64,000 nt of DNA from Cyrtodaria siliqua. Lineage: Eukaryota > Mollusca > Bivalvia > Adapedonta > Hiatellidae. Positions within the stretch are counted from its first letter, which is position 1. Each line of letters opens with the position of its first letter. This document shows, one piece after another, positions 10,831 through 21,300 of this stretch. The DNA lies in contig JAWPHD010001279.1 in the NCBI GenBank assembly GCA_037043455.1, positions 1 to 64,000 of the forward strand, written 5' to 3'. Under the pieces are notes generated by a model. It was given only the letters and a program-made list of their open reading frames with translations, did not search any database and had not been told where the DNA came from. The position numbers and the translations under genes were made by a program.

Positions 10831-12900
10831 CCTAGACTAAAATCTCAGACCGCTTAGTACGACGTTACATATTTTAACTTCAAACATATCCTCGTATCAG
10901 CTGGACGCGGCCATTTTGAAACATTGACAGAAGTGTTACATTTTTAGATCACCTGAGCTGAAGGCTCAAGGTGATCTATGCCGAAGGCTCAAGGTGATCT
11001 TTTAGGATTACTCTTCGTCGTCGTCCATCCGGCGTTAACCTTTGATTCAAACGACATCTCCCCAGAAACCGCTTTGCTAATTTTGACCAAATGTCACATG
11101 GATGATACTGAGTTCAATGCCTTTCAAAATTGTACAAATTAGGTCAATGCGACATCCAAAATGGCCGCCATTACCATAAATAATCAAAACCGTAAAAGAT
11201 CTTCTTCTCAAGAACCGCTACACAGATTTCGACAGTTTTTCTTTTAATATAATCAGCAATGCATAGACTATCAAGTTTATTCAAATAAAGTTCCCGGGGT
11301 AAAAAATGGCCGTGCCCCGTGGATCCAAAATGTGTATATGGAGATTTAGCATGTTTATAGGAAAAACACTTTAAAAACTCTTCTCTGAAATCTCAAGACA
11401 CAAAGCTCTCAAGTATTACGTGTAGCATCAGCTTATGGTCATCTACCAATACATACTTATAAAGGGATGAAGTTTGTTCAAATAGTGACCATGGGGTGAA
11501 ATTTGACCCAGCCCCCGTGTTATAGTTTTACATATTTATTTAGGGAAAAACTTAAAAATTATTCTTCTGAAGCTAAAACAGTCAGAGGTTTAAAATGTTG
11601 CATTTACTATAAGCTTATGGTCCTCTAGCAAGTTTGTTCAAATGGTGATCCTGGGGCACAGAAACAAACAATAATTACAAAGACGAATAAAAGGCAAGAT
11701 ATGACATCACAAACATAAAATGGTTGCCAATAGGGCTACCGCCTTGAAATGTTCAGTGACAAAAGAGGCCACTGCGGGTTTAAACCAGGTTTTAGGGTGC
11801 ACCAACCTTCACTATTGCCCTATTGTCATCCCGCTGAAACGGGACAGACGGGACAGCGTATATAAAGTTATCCCCGTCATGTTATTTTCGCCACACGCGT
11901 TGCAAAATGATAGTCATAACCTCTTTTGATAGACATTTTGACAAATTAATAAATATTATATGAAAGTGATTATGGCCAAGGATCTTACGAAGCATGACTA
12001 GCTGTAAACCCTGAATTATAACCAGCTTGATCATCTCAAGATTCCCTGCAGCTGTATTGTCTAAATAAAAGTTTATTCCTCTTGTTCTTACATAATTGAT
12101 CCTATCAAAAATTAAAGTTGATGTGAAATCCAAGATGGCCACCTACGGTAAGAATAGATTTTTAGAAAAGACGTTTATAGCGACTACTCCTCCGAAACTA
12201 TAATTGATACTTTGGAACCTTTACTTTACTAAATTAACAAGCATGACATAATGTTGATACTTGATGAAAAGCATTTTCCTTCGACGTCAAACATGGCCAC
12301 CTGTGGCCTTTGTTTACATAGAGTTATTTAGGATGGATTATTATGAAACGTTTTAGGAATGTTGAACTTGATGTCTAGTTAGTTATTAGTAAAAATCAGT
12401 TAAGCCATAATTTCAAGATGGGCTGCTCATTATAGATACCATGGACCACAACTGGAAACAAAATTAACTATTAGTTATATTTCAATTTTCCTTAGAAAGC
12501 AATGCATAATGTAAACTATCATCATATTAAATAAATGCAATGGTACATGAAAAATGATGGAACAGTTGATTTCATATTAAAGTCACTGTTAATAGGAAAT
12601 GTAGGTTCATATCAGTTTACTAAGGCTTTTCATCATCCTTATGAGGTGGTCTTGTGGGTCTCGAATAGATAACAAAATATCAATATGCAAGCTTTCATTA
12701 TTTTAGCTTATAAGTATATATCCAGTGGGAATTGAAAGCGTTCCAGTACAACAGATGGTTCAGGGTTCAAGTCTTTGTTTTAACAGTAAAACGAAATATA
12801 AAAAGATCGGACAGGGAAAGTAGCATTCAATGAGGACAGTCAACCACAAAACACAGAAACAAACACGCAAACAGACAAACGAAAAGACAAAAGTAATAAA
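10831..12900. other. Intergenic dispersed-repeat DNA
   Basis: No supported gene. Near 10945-11010 a short duplicated, palindromic sequence built on GCTCAAGGTGATCT resembles a widespread bivalve repeat. Phrases such as AAGATGGCC recur downstream. A Penelope-like fragment is listed separately at 11718-11950. Confidence 0.5.
11718..11950 (-). repeat. Penelope-like element fragment, 3' region
   Basis: Contains the family signature (plus strand CTACCGCCTTGAAATGTTCA, then AAACCAGGTTTTAGGGTGCACC) that also occurs at 12,930, 14,820 and 23,400. In the last copy it lies just downstream of a Penelope-like reverse transcriptase, so I infer it is that element's 3' region. Confidence 0.55.
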
Positions 12901-13350
12901 AAATGCAAACGACATCACAAACACAAAAGGGTTGCCAATAGGGCTACCGCCTTGGAACGGTCAGTGGCAAAGTAGGCCACTGGGGGGTTTAAACCGGTTC
13001 TAGGGTGCACCAAACCTCACACTTACCCTACTGTCATCCCATTAAAACAGGACAGTGTAAATAAAGAAATCCCCGCCATGATCTAATCTCTAACCAACAA
13101 GGCAGCATCAATAGGCAATATAAGTAAAACACAAATATGCTCGTGTAAATATAATACAAAAAAACAATAGCCTAGAAAGCCACAATGAAGGTACTCAATG
13201 ACTTTGCAGAAGCCAGAGCAGTAAGAGAATAAACCATTAAGGGCACGACAAGAAAGAAGTTGGTGAAATATTAGTTTATGTATAGCTGACACAGCCATCA
13301 ACTTTACACGATTCTTAGTTAAAGCCAATATCCCGTCATCAACAGCCAAA
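12900..13350 (-). repeat. Penelope-like element fragment, 3' region
   Basis: The signature CTACCGCCTTGGAACGGTCA at about 12,945 is followed by GTGTAAATAAAGAAATCCCC and then a stretch (13083-13350) shared with 51370-51600. Translations of that stretch share CSGFC and VIEYL. No intact gene. Confidence 0.6.
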
Positions 13351-13390
13351 GTTTAAAATAGATATATACATAATTTCAAAATCAAAACTC

Positions 13391-13590
13391 TATAGACACA
13401 ATATAAACGGCTTTAACCAGCCAAGCCAAAACCCATAACATCAGATTAAGAGTTACCAACTTATAATTCATTTTACGCATATTCAATTTTGGTTATATAC
13501 ACGTGAATAAAACTATACTTTTAACTGGCACATATACATTATTTTATGACCTGAACACCTGGATATAGTTTGGATGAATTTTAATACAAT
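13391..13590. repeat. Dispersed repeat, also near 62.7 and 63.2 kb
   Basis: Runs from CTTTAACCAGCCAAGCCAAA through an ATTATTTTATGACCTGAACA-like stretch to ATATAGTTTGGATGAAT. Clear relatives occur at about 62725-62920 and 63195-63390. Confidence 0.6.
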
Positions 13591-13639
13591 TTTGCCGTTA
13601 CTTTGTGGGTTATGAATAGACATACGCATGGTCAGTTTT

Positions 13640-13666
13640 CACACACGCACGCACACACACACACCA
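13640..13666. repeat. CA microsatellite
   Basis: Short ACACGCAC/ACACAC array. Confidence 0.85.
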
Positions 13667-13704
13667 ACCCATACTCATTTTAATAATTGTGCAATTGCCC
13701 TTAC

Positions 13705-13832
13705 CGGTAGTTCTCTCCAAGTTCTCTGTGTATATTCAGCAGACAATGAGTGTCATATATCCTCACAGGATCCGGTTTCACTGACTTCTTCTCCTTCTTC
13801 ATTGACCTATTTGTACTCCTCATTTTGGCTTC
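13705..13832 (-). CDS. Candidate host-gene exon (128 nt)
   Basis: On the minus strand an acceptor-like site (TTGATGTGCAG) precedes 42 open codons plus two bases, beginning EAKMRSTNRSMKKEKKSV and ending near NIHRELGENYR. It is closed by a strong donor, CCG then GTAAGG. The product is basic and lysine-rich. The exon starts in phase 0, matching the end of the candidate exon at 14414-14630, so the two could be consecutive exons of one minus-strand gene. I do not recognise the protein. No other exon could be assigned with confidence, and an unannotated transposon exon remains possible. Confidence 0.5.
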
Positions 13833-14413
13833 CTGCACATCAATAGCAATATATTGGTTGTATTTATCTATCCGTATTTGTTTGGAACTACTGGGGCAGA
13901 AGACCGAGGAGATAAAATTAGGGCATTGTTCCAAATTTTCGTTCGCTAAGAATGACATTAGCAATTTATATGACTGTGATGATCAGGGGGTTTTTTGTGA
14001 TCGAAATTTAAAAGAAAATAGAGAAAAACAGCAGAAAATTGTGAATTTATTTTCTAATTATATTATCATTTGCCCACACCCTCATGTTATAACGAGCTGC
14101 AAGGCTGACGGCTCAACCGCGTTATTACTCTGGGGCACAAGAAACGTAAATATATGGAAAATAATGTTTTATCCTCCTCTAATGTTTGGAAAGAATATTT
14201 CCAGAACTATTTTCTGTTAGGTCATCATAAAAAACAATTATCCGAAGACCATAAAGATAGTCGAAAACAATTATACAGAATTGCTATACAAAATTTCGGT
14301 TGGGCCTTTTCTCGTGGATAGGTAGGGAAACTAATTTACATTTTAATTTAAAAGCGTATTTTTCAACTACAATTTAATATCAAGTGGTAGTTCAAAACAG
14401 TTAACTAACTAAC
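13833..14413 (-). other. Candidate intron between two exons
   Basis: About 580 bp with GTTAGT at the 5' side and GTGCAG at the 3' side on the minus strand. A 156-codon plus-strand open frame (13750-14220) overlaps it and the exon. It shows no recognisable family and begins with a hydrophobic run that is the antisense of the lysine-rich exon, so I treat it as spurious. Confidence 0.4.
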
Positions 14414-14630
14414 CTTAGGCATATTGAAGTACACATATATGGACACTGGCTCAGCCTTGGTTGTGGGTGGACTGCGAGAATCGCCTTAGGCATATTGAAG
14501 TACACATATGGACTCTGGCTCAGCCTTGGGCGTGGGTGGACTGCGAGAGAACATGGATGGAAAGCCACTACTACTCTGTGATGAGCGCACACGATTGGTT
14601 GAAGTGTATGCTGCCAGCTCGGACAGAGCC
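14414..14630 (-). CDS. Candidate host-gene exon with internal tandem duplication
   Basis: On the minus strand a pyrimidine-rich acceptor ending TTATTTTTAG precedes an open frame starting ALSELAAYTSTNRVRSSQ, rich in serine and proline with SRSPPTPKAEPES. A unit of about 70 bp is repeated. The first copy runs into a stop (QYA then TAA); the second has two extra bases and reads through to FNMPK, ending in AAG then the donor GTTAGT in phase 0. The premature stop means the exon as assembled would truncate the protein, unless the duplication is a haplotype or assembly effect. The protein is not recognised; the linker composition fits a disordered region. Confidence 0.5.
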
Positions 14631-14689
14631 CTAAAAATAAGAAACAAAATCTCTGTCAACTTGATTTTACATTAACTCTTAATATAGAT

Positions 14690-14960
14690 ATAAAAATCGA
14701 ACAGGAAAGGTAGCATTCAAGGACGACAGTCAACTACAAACACACACAGAAACAAAGAACAAATTTAAAGATGAATAAAATGCCAAATAAGACATCACAA
14801 ACACAAAAGGGTTGACAATAGGGCTACCGCCTTGGAACGGTCAGTGGCAAAAAAGGCTGCTGGGGATTTAAACCAGGTTATAGGGTGCACCAAACGACAC
14901 ACTTACCCTACTGTCCACCCAGTAAAACGGGACAGTGTAAATAAAGAAATCCTCGCCATG
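14690..14960 (-). repeat. Penelope-like element fragment, 3' region
   Basis: Carries the signature CTACCGCCTTGGAACGGTCA at about 14,824, ending with GTGTAAATAAAGAAATCC near 14,950. It abuts the L1-ORF1-like fragment directly. Confidence 0.6.
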
Positions 14961-15275
14961 AACTATCATCTAAGAGGTATTGATGGTGAGGGCAATATAG
15001 AGACCGCAACAAAAACGGACACCAGGGTGCGAGCCTTCATGTTTGAGTTACTGAAAATTGAAAAAGAACGGTACAAGGTATGATTTTTCAGGCCGTCCAC
15101 CGACTACCAACTGGAGATATCTCTCGGCGCAACATAATTGTCCGCTTCAATAATTTGATCGATCACGACGCTGTTTTGGAGGCTGGAATGCGGAAATTGA
15201 AAGCGGGATCTGGGTTTAGCGTGGTACCCGATCTACCACCAGAGTTATCCAACTCAGGGCCGAGTTGTTAACGCG
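14957..15275 (+). pseudogene. L1-ORF1-like nucleic-acid-binding fragment
   Basis: Two overlapping open stretches (14957-15083 and 15080-15271). The second reads FQAVHRLPTGDISRRNIIVR followed by FNNLIDHDAVLEAGMRKL and SVVPDLPPELS. This pattern (VHR, then arginine, IIVRF, a charged helix, then a short DLP segment) is that of the central and C-terminal RNA-binding part of L1-type ORF1 (Transposase_22-like) proteins. A stop at 15271 and further shifted codons to about 15375 show decay. The preceding open frame begins in the Penelope-like repeat, so the upstream part of the reading frame is chimeric. Confidence 0.6.
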
Positions 15276-15379
15276 AAAGCGGAACATGTCAAATGATGAT
15301 AAACGTAACCACAAGCTAGTGTATGTTCGCGATTACCCTTTGGTGGTACTTAAATCCATGAAAGACCGTTAAATACGCG

Positions 15380-16187
15380 TTTAATGAAAAAACAACAGTA
15401 ACCAGTAACACATATAATATACGCAACTATTCCAACTGCTGTTGTTTCAACACTGATTGGTATTACGAACTGTGACGTCCGCCTTCTACATGAGAATAAT
15501 TACATCCAACTTACAATTCTTAGTAATATCAGTTATTTCTACTGACGCTTTTCTGTAACATTCATATATCAACCATAGTAATATCAATCAAAAACGCATC
15601 GTCCTCGTTTCTTTCTTTCTTTTCTTTTCGGTAAGATCGAAGCAATGGGGCAGGCGCTTTTGGTGCATTGTTTGTTCATTTACAATACCTAATCGGTCAG
15701 ACGCAACAGCTATTAAAGGTACTGTTCCACTAATACCTTTGTTTACCTTTGTGTTTTATTTTACATAGCTGATTGACGGCTGACCAGCATTACGTAAATA
15801 TAGTATATGCTCCGTTGTCATTCTTTCATTTTATCTGAACACTCGATATATACTAATACTTGCTTACTTGACTTTATAACAAAATACATATTCCAGGTGT
15901 ATTCACAGAAAACGTGATTAACATTATATATACTTTTATTGTATACTTTCATATTGTCCCGTTTAGTTTGCATTGAGCTAAGCGTGCAATATTCTACGAT
16001 ATTGCACGCATTGATATTGCACGGGAACTTTTGCTCGTGCTTGCTAAGAGCCGCGAAATAGAAATAAGGAACTACTTTCAAATAAAAATAACGGAATCCT
16101 TCCTATAGTGTCAACAAAAAAATACGAGTTTTTTTGCAACCTTTTACGGCAAAAATTGATAAAATAAATCAAATGGTCACTCACCCA
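15380..16187. other. Intergenic, nothing assignable
   Basis: AT-rich sequence without supported genes. Short open frames on the minus strand at 15818-16241 have no recognisable features. Confidence 0.5.
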
Positions 16188-16243
16188 CTCGTTGTTTTGG
16201 CGCAGGACGACTCGCAAGCTCGTCGTCCTTTGCCAAAACAACT
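16188..16243. repeat. Hairpin (long inverted repeat)
   Basis: CTCGTTGTTTTGGC at the left pairs with GCCAAAACAACTCG at the right, and GGACGACTCG pairs with CTCGTCGTCC around a very short loop. It is one of several hairpins of this style in the window. Confidence 0.8.
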
Positions 16244-17007
16244 CGTTCCAAGTAATATTTAGCCATACAAATGCAATAACCTATAATATTTTTTGATTAT
16301 TAATATGTGCTACTGTTTGTTGATATACATTTCATTATTACTTGAAAGAAAGCACGGGTTGAGTGAAGATGTAATTTCTTTAAGTGTCAATATGATTGTG
16401 TTACTGTTTGTCCGATAAAATGTTTGTTCTTGTAAAAAAAAAAAGTGGGACTATAGATCAATATATATTAATACTTCCACATTTTCGATTTGATCTAAAC
16501 TAAGCCTGATAGTATCACCATTTTAGGACCTACCTTGTTAACATTTTGATCCAAATATTTAAAATTATGCGACATATCCATGGCTCAGTCACTGATTTTA
16601 ACACAGCCAAAGTACGAACGAGTACAAAGTGTAATATGCAGAGGAGAAAATGTTGTTGCCATATTAGAAAAAACGGACATTGTTGTGTACACTATTTATT
16701 AGAATTCATAGGCGGATCCAGGGGGGGGCGCACCCGGCGCGCGCCCCCCCCCCTAAAATTTTCCAAGCATAGGTATTTTCCAAAATTATCATATGTAAAT
16801 CTTTTGAAAACAATCTAAATCGAATGCATTTTTAAATTTAAACCTTGGCTAGTTTATTTCTTGTCCAACGGCATTACAATTTGCTAGAGCGAACATCGGA
16901 TACTTTTTAAGAAGCAAAATCGTTTATTTCCGCAATTTTCGGTCTTCAAATTTCCGTTTTTTATATTTTTCCCCATTCGGCTACTCTTGAAAGTGTGTAA
17001 ACAAATA

Positions 17008-17108
17008 ATGGCAGCGAGTCGGCCAAAAAGTTTTAAACGCGCAAAATTTGAAAGTCAACGCACGTTGGATGCGTTTTTCAGCCAGCATGTTGATCAGAAA
17101 CATAAGCG
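17008..17108 (+). CDS. First exon with PCNA-interacting (PIP-box-like) motif
   Basis: The ATG at 17008 opens 33 codons plus two bases. The peptide is basic and contains QRTLDAFF, which fits the PIP-box pattern Q-x-x-L-x-x-F-F used to bind the DNA sliding clamp PCNA. The exon ends in AAGCG followed by GTCAGT, a usable donor. The next plausible acceptor (TTTGTAG at 17445-17451) restores an arginine codon and joins in frame to the C76-like exon, so the motif would sit at the N-terminus of that protein. PIP-like motifs near the N-terminus are known in some transposases, which fits its place inside a transposon. Confidence 0.55.
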
Positions 17109-17451
17109 GTCAGTAACAAATTAATTGTTTTATATTTATATAATTATTGCTGATTATTATTTGTCATAAACATGCGGTCCTTCCCTCCAAATCTCAATAA
17201 ACTATTAATGAATTCGAGTCAGTTTGGAACTCGCTCAATTATATGATTAATAATTAAATGATACACTGAACAGTACTATGGCTGTGTGGTCCAGTGGATG
17301 ACTAGCTCGCTTTGTAATCAGGCCATCCGAGTTCTATTCCCAGTTCCGGCAATATTTTTATTTTTTTCTATACTTTTAACTTATCAATATTTTTATTATC
17401 AGGGCTCCAATCTTACGTAAAACAATTCTATTTTTATTCATAAATTTGTAG
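17109..17451 (+). other. Intron with tRNA-derived SINE head
   Basis: Begins GTCAGT and ends TTGTAG. At about 17281-17345 it contains a tRNA-like segment with an A-box-like TGGTCCAGTGGATG and a B-box-like GAGTTCTATTCCC. Confidence 0.45.
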
Positions 17452-18160
17452 GTTGGTCTGTGAAGGAGCCTGCCACCAAGGAGATATTGAAGACGGAGGT
17501 AGTCAATGTACCTGTATAGCCTTGTCCTTTTTATGTCTTGATGGATATCCAAAAACTTCAAAAGAAGTTGACAGCGTTTTAGAAAGGGGGACAGAACTAC
17601 ATGGTTCCATAACAACAGCAGAACAGTTCTTGATGGTAACTGAACTGCCTTCATCAATTTGTTTTAAAGACAGAACGTTTGATTTACGAGTATTTGAACC
17701 AAGGAGTGGAATGGTCTCACACACTTATGATGACGAAAATGCTTTGGCGTTTTGTTTGTCTTCTGCTCTGGAGAAATGTTTTATGGAATCTGACAAAGCT
17801 TTTCTAACTCTTGGAAATAATCCTGGATCGACACTAGGAATAAAGCAAACAGAGGATGGGTCATATTTCGTCTCCTTGGATTCCCATAGTCGTGACAAAC
17901 AGGGCCTGTGTGTGCCTGATGGCAAAGCAGTTGTAATTAAGACGAAAGGAATCCAACACCTGGTAGAATATATCAAAGATCTGTCACATTCTCTATCGTC
18001 CAGTGACCTCCAGTTTGAAGTAACAGCACTTTCATTGAGGAATGTAACAATGCTACTTTCTCAAATTACAATAACAAATATTATAGTGTCTTTTCTTTTT
18101 AGATTTCTCACGGGAAAGTTGCTAAATATCATATTTTACTGTACAAGAAACACATCATAA
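17452..18160 (+). CDS. Peptidase C76-like (herpesvirus tegument DUB-type) domain exon
   Basis: About 200 residues match by pattern the papain-like deubiquitinase domain of herpesvirus large tegument proteins and its relatives in invertebrate transposons. SQCTCIALSFLC supplies the candidate nucleophile cysteine, preceded by glutamine. A DSVLERGTELHG segment and TAEQFLMVTELPSSI follow. LTLGNNPGSTLGIKQTEDGS then YFVSLDSHSRDKQG supply the aspartate and histidine of the DSH motif, and DGKAVVI and LVEYI close the domain. If folded it would cleave ubiquitin or a ubiquitin-like protein. The exon starts just after the acceptor at 17451; codons after about 18050 lose domain character, so the exon may end near 18047 and the listed end is only the first stop. 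Confidence 0.65.
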
Positions 18161-18477
18161 TTAAAACATTATAATTACATGTGACATATTTCCTGTTATA
18201 TGAGATTATTAAAACGACCTCACATTACCTTTAATCAAATGACTTAATAAAAAAAATCTACTTCTTATGATATTCAAACTGTTTGTTTTGTTTTTTAAAT
18301 GTATGTCGAAGGCAATTCCTTGTAAGGATGGTAGTGGTTTCTACACTCATTGATTGTGAAGCTTTATATATTTCTTGCATTCTTTTAATAATCATGAACG
18401 GCAATAATTGTGTACAGCTAGCCTATAATTGTGTACGTAGGTTAACATATGTTTAGTGAATTAATTCTATAAACCAG

Positions 18478-18766
18478 GTCATCAACGGCCCTCGTACATA
18501 ATGACGGTCTTGTTGAAGATATAACTCATGAGGGAACGGTTCCCATGGAGACAGGCCATGCCGATCCGGAAGCAGACCCTACTAACGCGAGAACGGTTAC
18601 CACGGAAACAGGCAGTGCCAATCCGGAAGCCGACCCTACTTACGCGAGAACGGTGACCTTGGAAACAGGCAATATCGATCCGGAGGCAGCAACCAATGCT
18701 TGTATGGCACCCTTGGCGGCGGACCAGGATTCAAGAGTATGTACAATATTAGACGAAAAAAAATAA
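18478..18766 (+). CDS. Candidate downstream exon with short amino-acid repeats
   Basis: An acceptor-like AAACCAG at 18471-18477 precedes an open frame to the stop at 18766. It contains about 2.5 imperfect repeats of roughly 19 residues, built around ETG-x-ADPEADPTNARTVT, and is acidic and probably disordered. It lies between the C76-like exon and the transposase C-terminus inside the hAT ends. The phase of the preceding donor was not established, so membership in the same transcript is inference. Confidence 0.35.
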
Positions 18767-19640
18767 ATTCATTTATTTTAAAACTGAGTAATAAAATATC
18801 CTGGCTAGCTAAAGATCTTTATTTGCACATTCCGTTACTTTGATTAATAAAGAAAGAAAAATAGGAGGATAAAGGCATGTACAGCCATCTTTGAGCGTTT
18901 TCATATATGAAACTAGTGTGTTCAAAACAAAACACAACGTAACGTCGTTAGAAAAATAATATTATAAAGTGACCGATCACGATATTCATTATTAATAAAT
19001 TTGATTTTGTTTCACCATTGTCCTATGCCTTATAAAGTTATAATAGCACTTTTATGGTCAGAACATTACTTTGTTTAATTAAAATCGTCGTAGTTTAATA
19101 ATAATTCATAATTTAAAACGGGATTTTCCATAAATCTTATAAGATTGTCAACGGTGTACTGCAACGTCGCTACAAAATACATATACCGGGTAATTTGATG
19201 TACTTTTTTCCGATTGCAAACAAACTAAACCGTGCTTTAAAACAAATATATTTATGCGTCAGTTTAATATGCAACTACTTTTAAAAAACACTGTCGGTAG
19301 CGTTAATACAATTATAGTAAAATATTAATTCTATAGCTTGGCATTAAACTTTTTTGAAGTATTGGCACCCATGGCTACTTCGATGATTGTAGGAGCTTTG
19401 AATTGTTGGCCAGATAGCTCAAGCGATTTCGGTTTATAGATTGGTGATGTCTGTCTGTCTGTCTGTCTGTATGTATGTCTGTCTGTCTGTGACTGTCCGT
19501 CAAAATTTTCATTGTCGATTTCGGAGGTCAATCCAGCGTTACAGTCTTCAGGGATTTCTTGCTATTATTATGATTATAGATAGGATCTTTATAGTATGCT
19601 TTTAATAGATCGCACTCCTTTATTCTCATTTCAGATTCCT
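18767..19640. other. Non-coding interior of the hAT element
   Basis: AT-rich. It contains a TGTC/CTGT microsatellite at about 19447-19490. No trace of the missing central transposase domain was seen. Confidence 0.5.
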
Positions 19641-19758
19641 AATTATGATGTCCCGATACTAAAGCGGTAGTTGATGCTAACGGTTTGTTGAAAAGCATAA
19701 CCAGTCCTACCTTTATAGTTACATTTACGATTGTGCACCACTTTTTCGGCTATTTCAG

Positions 19759-20539
19759 TGGTATTTCCAGAAAATTGCAAGGCACTGCTTTGGATATTGT
19801 TAAAGCATTTGATATGATAGAGAGTGTTAAGACTGTAGTATTGAATGCGAGACAGGACGATACTGAATACGAGCGCGTTTTCGAGCAAGCATGTAACATG
19901 GCAAAACTTGCAAATATATCTACAATAGAACTACCGAGACTATGTATTCGACAGACCCAGAGGAACAATGTACCAGCATCCACTGCTAGTGAGTATTATA
20001 AACGCGCGGTTTACATTCCATTTCTAGATTCAATGGTTTCTGAAGTAAGCTCAAGATTTGGAACCTTAGCGAGGCAGGCTGTACGCGCACTTCATTTGAT
20101 ACCGTCTAACCTTGCGGCCTTAAATGAGGAATCGATTGACATGATATTCACCTATTACAAGGATGATCTGATGTCACCATCTACGTTTAAACAAGAAGTG
20201 ACATTATGGAAACACCTATGGGACAACCAAGATAATAAACCAACAGATATAGTATCCACATTGTCCGACCAAAACTGTGATTGCTTGATGTACCCAAATA
20301 TCCACAAAATATTGAGTTTGATGGCATTGGTTGCGGTAACATCTAGCAGTGTTGGGAGAGCGAATTCGTCAATGAAGTTCATAAAGAACAAGTTGAGAAG
20401 TACTATGAGCGAGGACCGATTTAACGCTCTAGTGTTAATGTACATACACAAAGATATTTATATTGATGTAGATCAAATAATAGACATGTTTGCCAGAAAA
20501 CATCCAATGAAAATGTTATTGATCAACCCATTGTCATGA
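19759..20539 (+). pseudogene. hAT transposase C-terminal fragment with dimerisation domain
   Basis: After an acceptor-like TATTTCAG at 19751-19758, about 260 codons are open to the stop at 20539. The part near IELPRLCIRQTQRNN and the C-terminal block LSLMALVAVTSSSVGRANSS, then IKNKLRSTMSEDRFNALVLM, are those of the hAT dimerisation domain of ZMYM/52-kDa-repressor-like transposases. The usual E-R-S-S core reads GRANSS here. N-terminal zinc finger and DDE residues are absent. hAT transposases cut and paste the element through their terminal repeats; this copy cannot do so alone. Confidence 0.8.
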
Positions 20540-20877
20540 ACAACACACGCAAAGTTATAAATGAATGACTGATAAATCAGTATGTATTTCTGTTTATTAT
20601 TTATATAGGTTATATATGTACGACGGTTTTGGTTTACTACATAATGGTAATTTTACTTAAAAATTATTGTGCGCCCCCCCCTAACCTCAAATCCTGGATC
20701 CGCCCTTGGAATTTACTGTTTGGTCAATGAAAATCCATCATTTACATTATACATGTAGAAGCTCAACAATTATGAACAACAGACTGAACACATGTTGCAT
20801 TGTTTCATTAAATATAGCTCAACATGCATGAAATCTTTACAAATTATACTATTTTAAATTGTGTAAGTTATTATAAA

Positions 20878-21300
20878 TGAGTAATATAAAAGTTGGAAGT
20901 TTAAACTGTAGGGGTTTGTACTCAGATCAATTAAAGAGGAGAGACATATTTTCAAGAGTGCAGTGATAGATATGACATTACTTTTCTTGTTGACACACAC
21001 TCAACAAAAGAAATAGAAAACAAATGGAAGACCGAATGGGGCTTTGATGCCAAATGGTCCTCATTCTCTAGCTCAAGTAGAGGTACGGCTATTCTCTTTA
21101 AAAATACATTTAGTTATGCTGTAAATAATGAATTTATCGATCTTTTCAGGAATTTTATAGTTTTAGATGTTACAATACAAGAGCAAAGGATGACTATTGC
21201 TGTAGTTTATGGGTCAAATGCAGACAAACCTCATTTTTTTTCAGGATTTGTTTAATGTTGTTGAAAGTTTCGGTAATACTTCTTTTATTATCGGTGGCGA
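20878..21300 (+). pseudogene. LINE ORF2 endonuclease domain, broken
   Basis: Starts MSNIKVGSLNCRGLYSDQ. A stop and frame change follow near 20960, then in another frame LVDTHSTKEIENKWKTEWGF and SSSRGTAILFKN, then VLDVTIQEQRMTIAVVYGSN. These are the N-terminal strands of an APE-type LINE endonuclease, which nicks target DNA to prime reverse transcription. A further frame change occurs near 21240. Confidence 0.75.

Larger units (their letters stand above)
16710..20709 (+). mobile_element. Decayed hAT-superfamily DNA transposon, about 4.0 kb
   Basis: The left end reads AGGCGGATCCAGG followed by a G-run and CGCACCC; the right end reads GTGCGCCCCCCC and TCCTGGATCCGCCCT, giving inverted ends. The right terminus holds about 10 bp (around AACCTCAAAT) that the left lacks. 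Flanks (TAGAATTC versus TGGAATTT) are similar, but no exact 8-bp duplication is left. Inside are a hAT transposase C-terminus on the plus strand and, upstream, exons with a PCNA-binding-like motif and a peptidase C76-like domain. The zinc-finger and most of the catalytic core of the transposase were not found, so the element is internally deleted. Confidence 0.7.

Noticed and set aside
13750..14220. 156-codon plus-strand open frame with a hydrophobic start
   Set aside because: Antisense to a better supported minus-strand exon with splice sites; no recognisable family.
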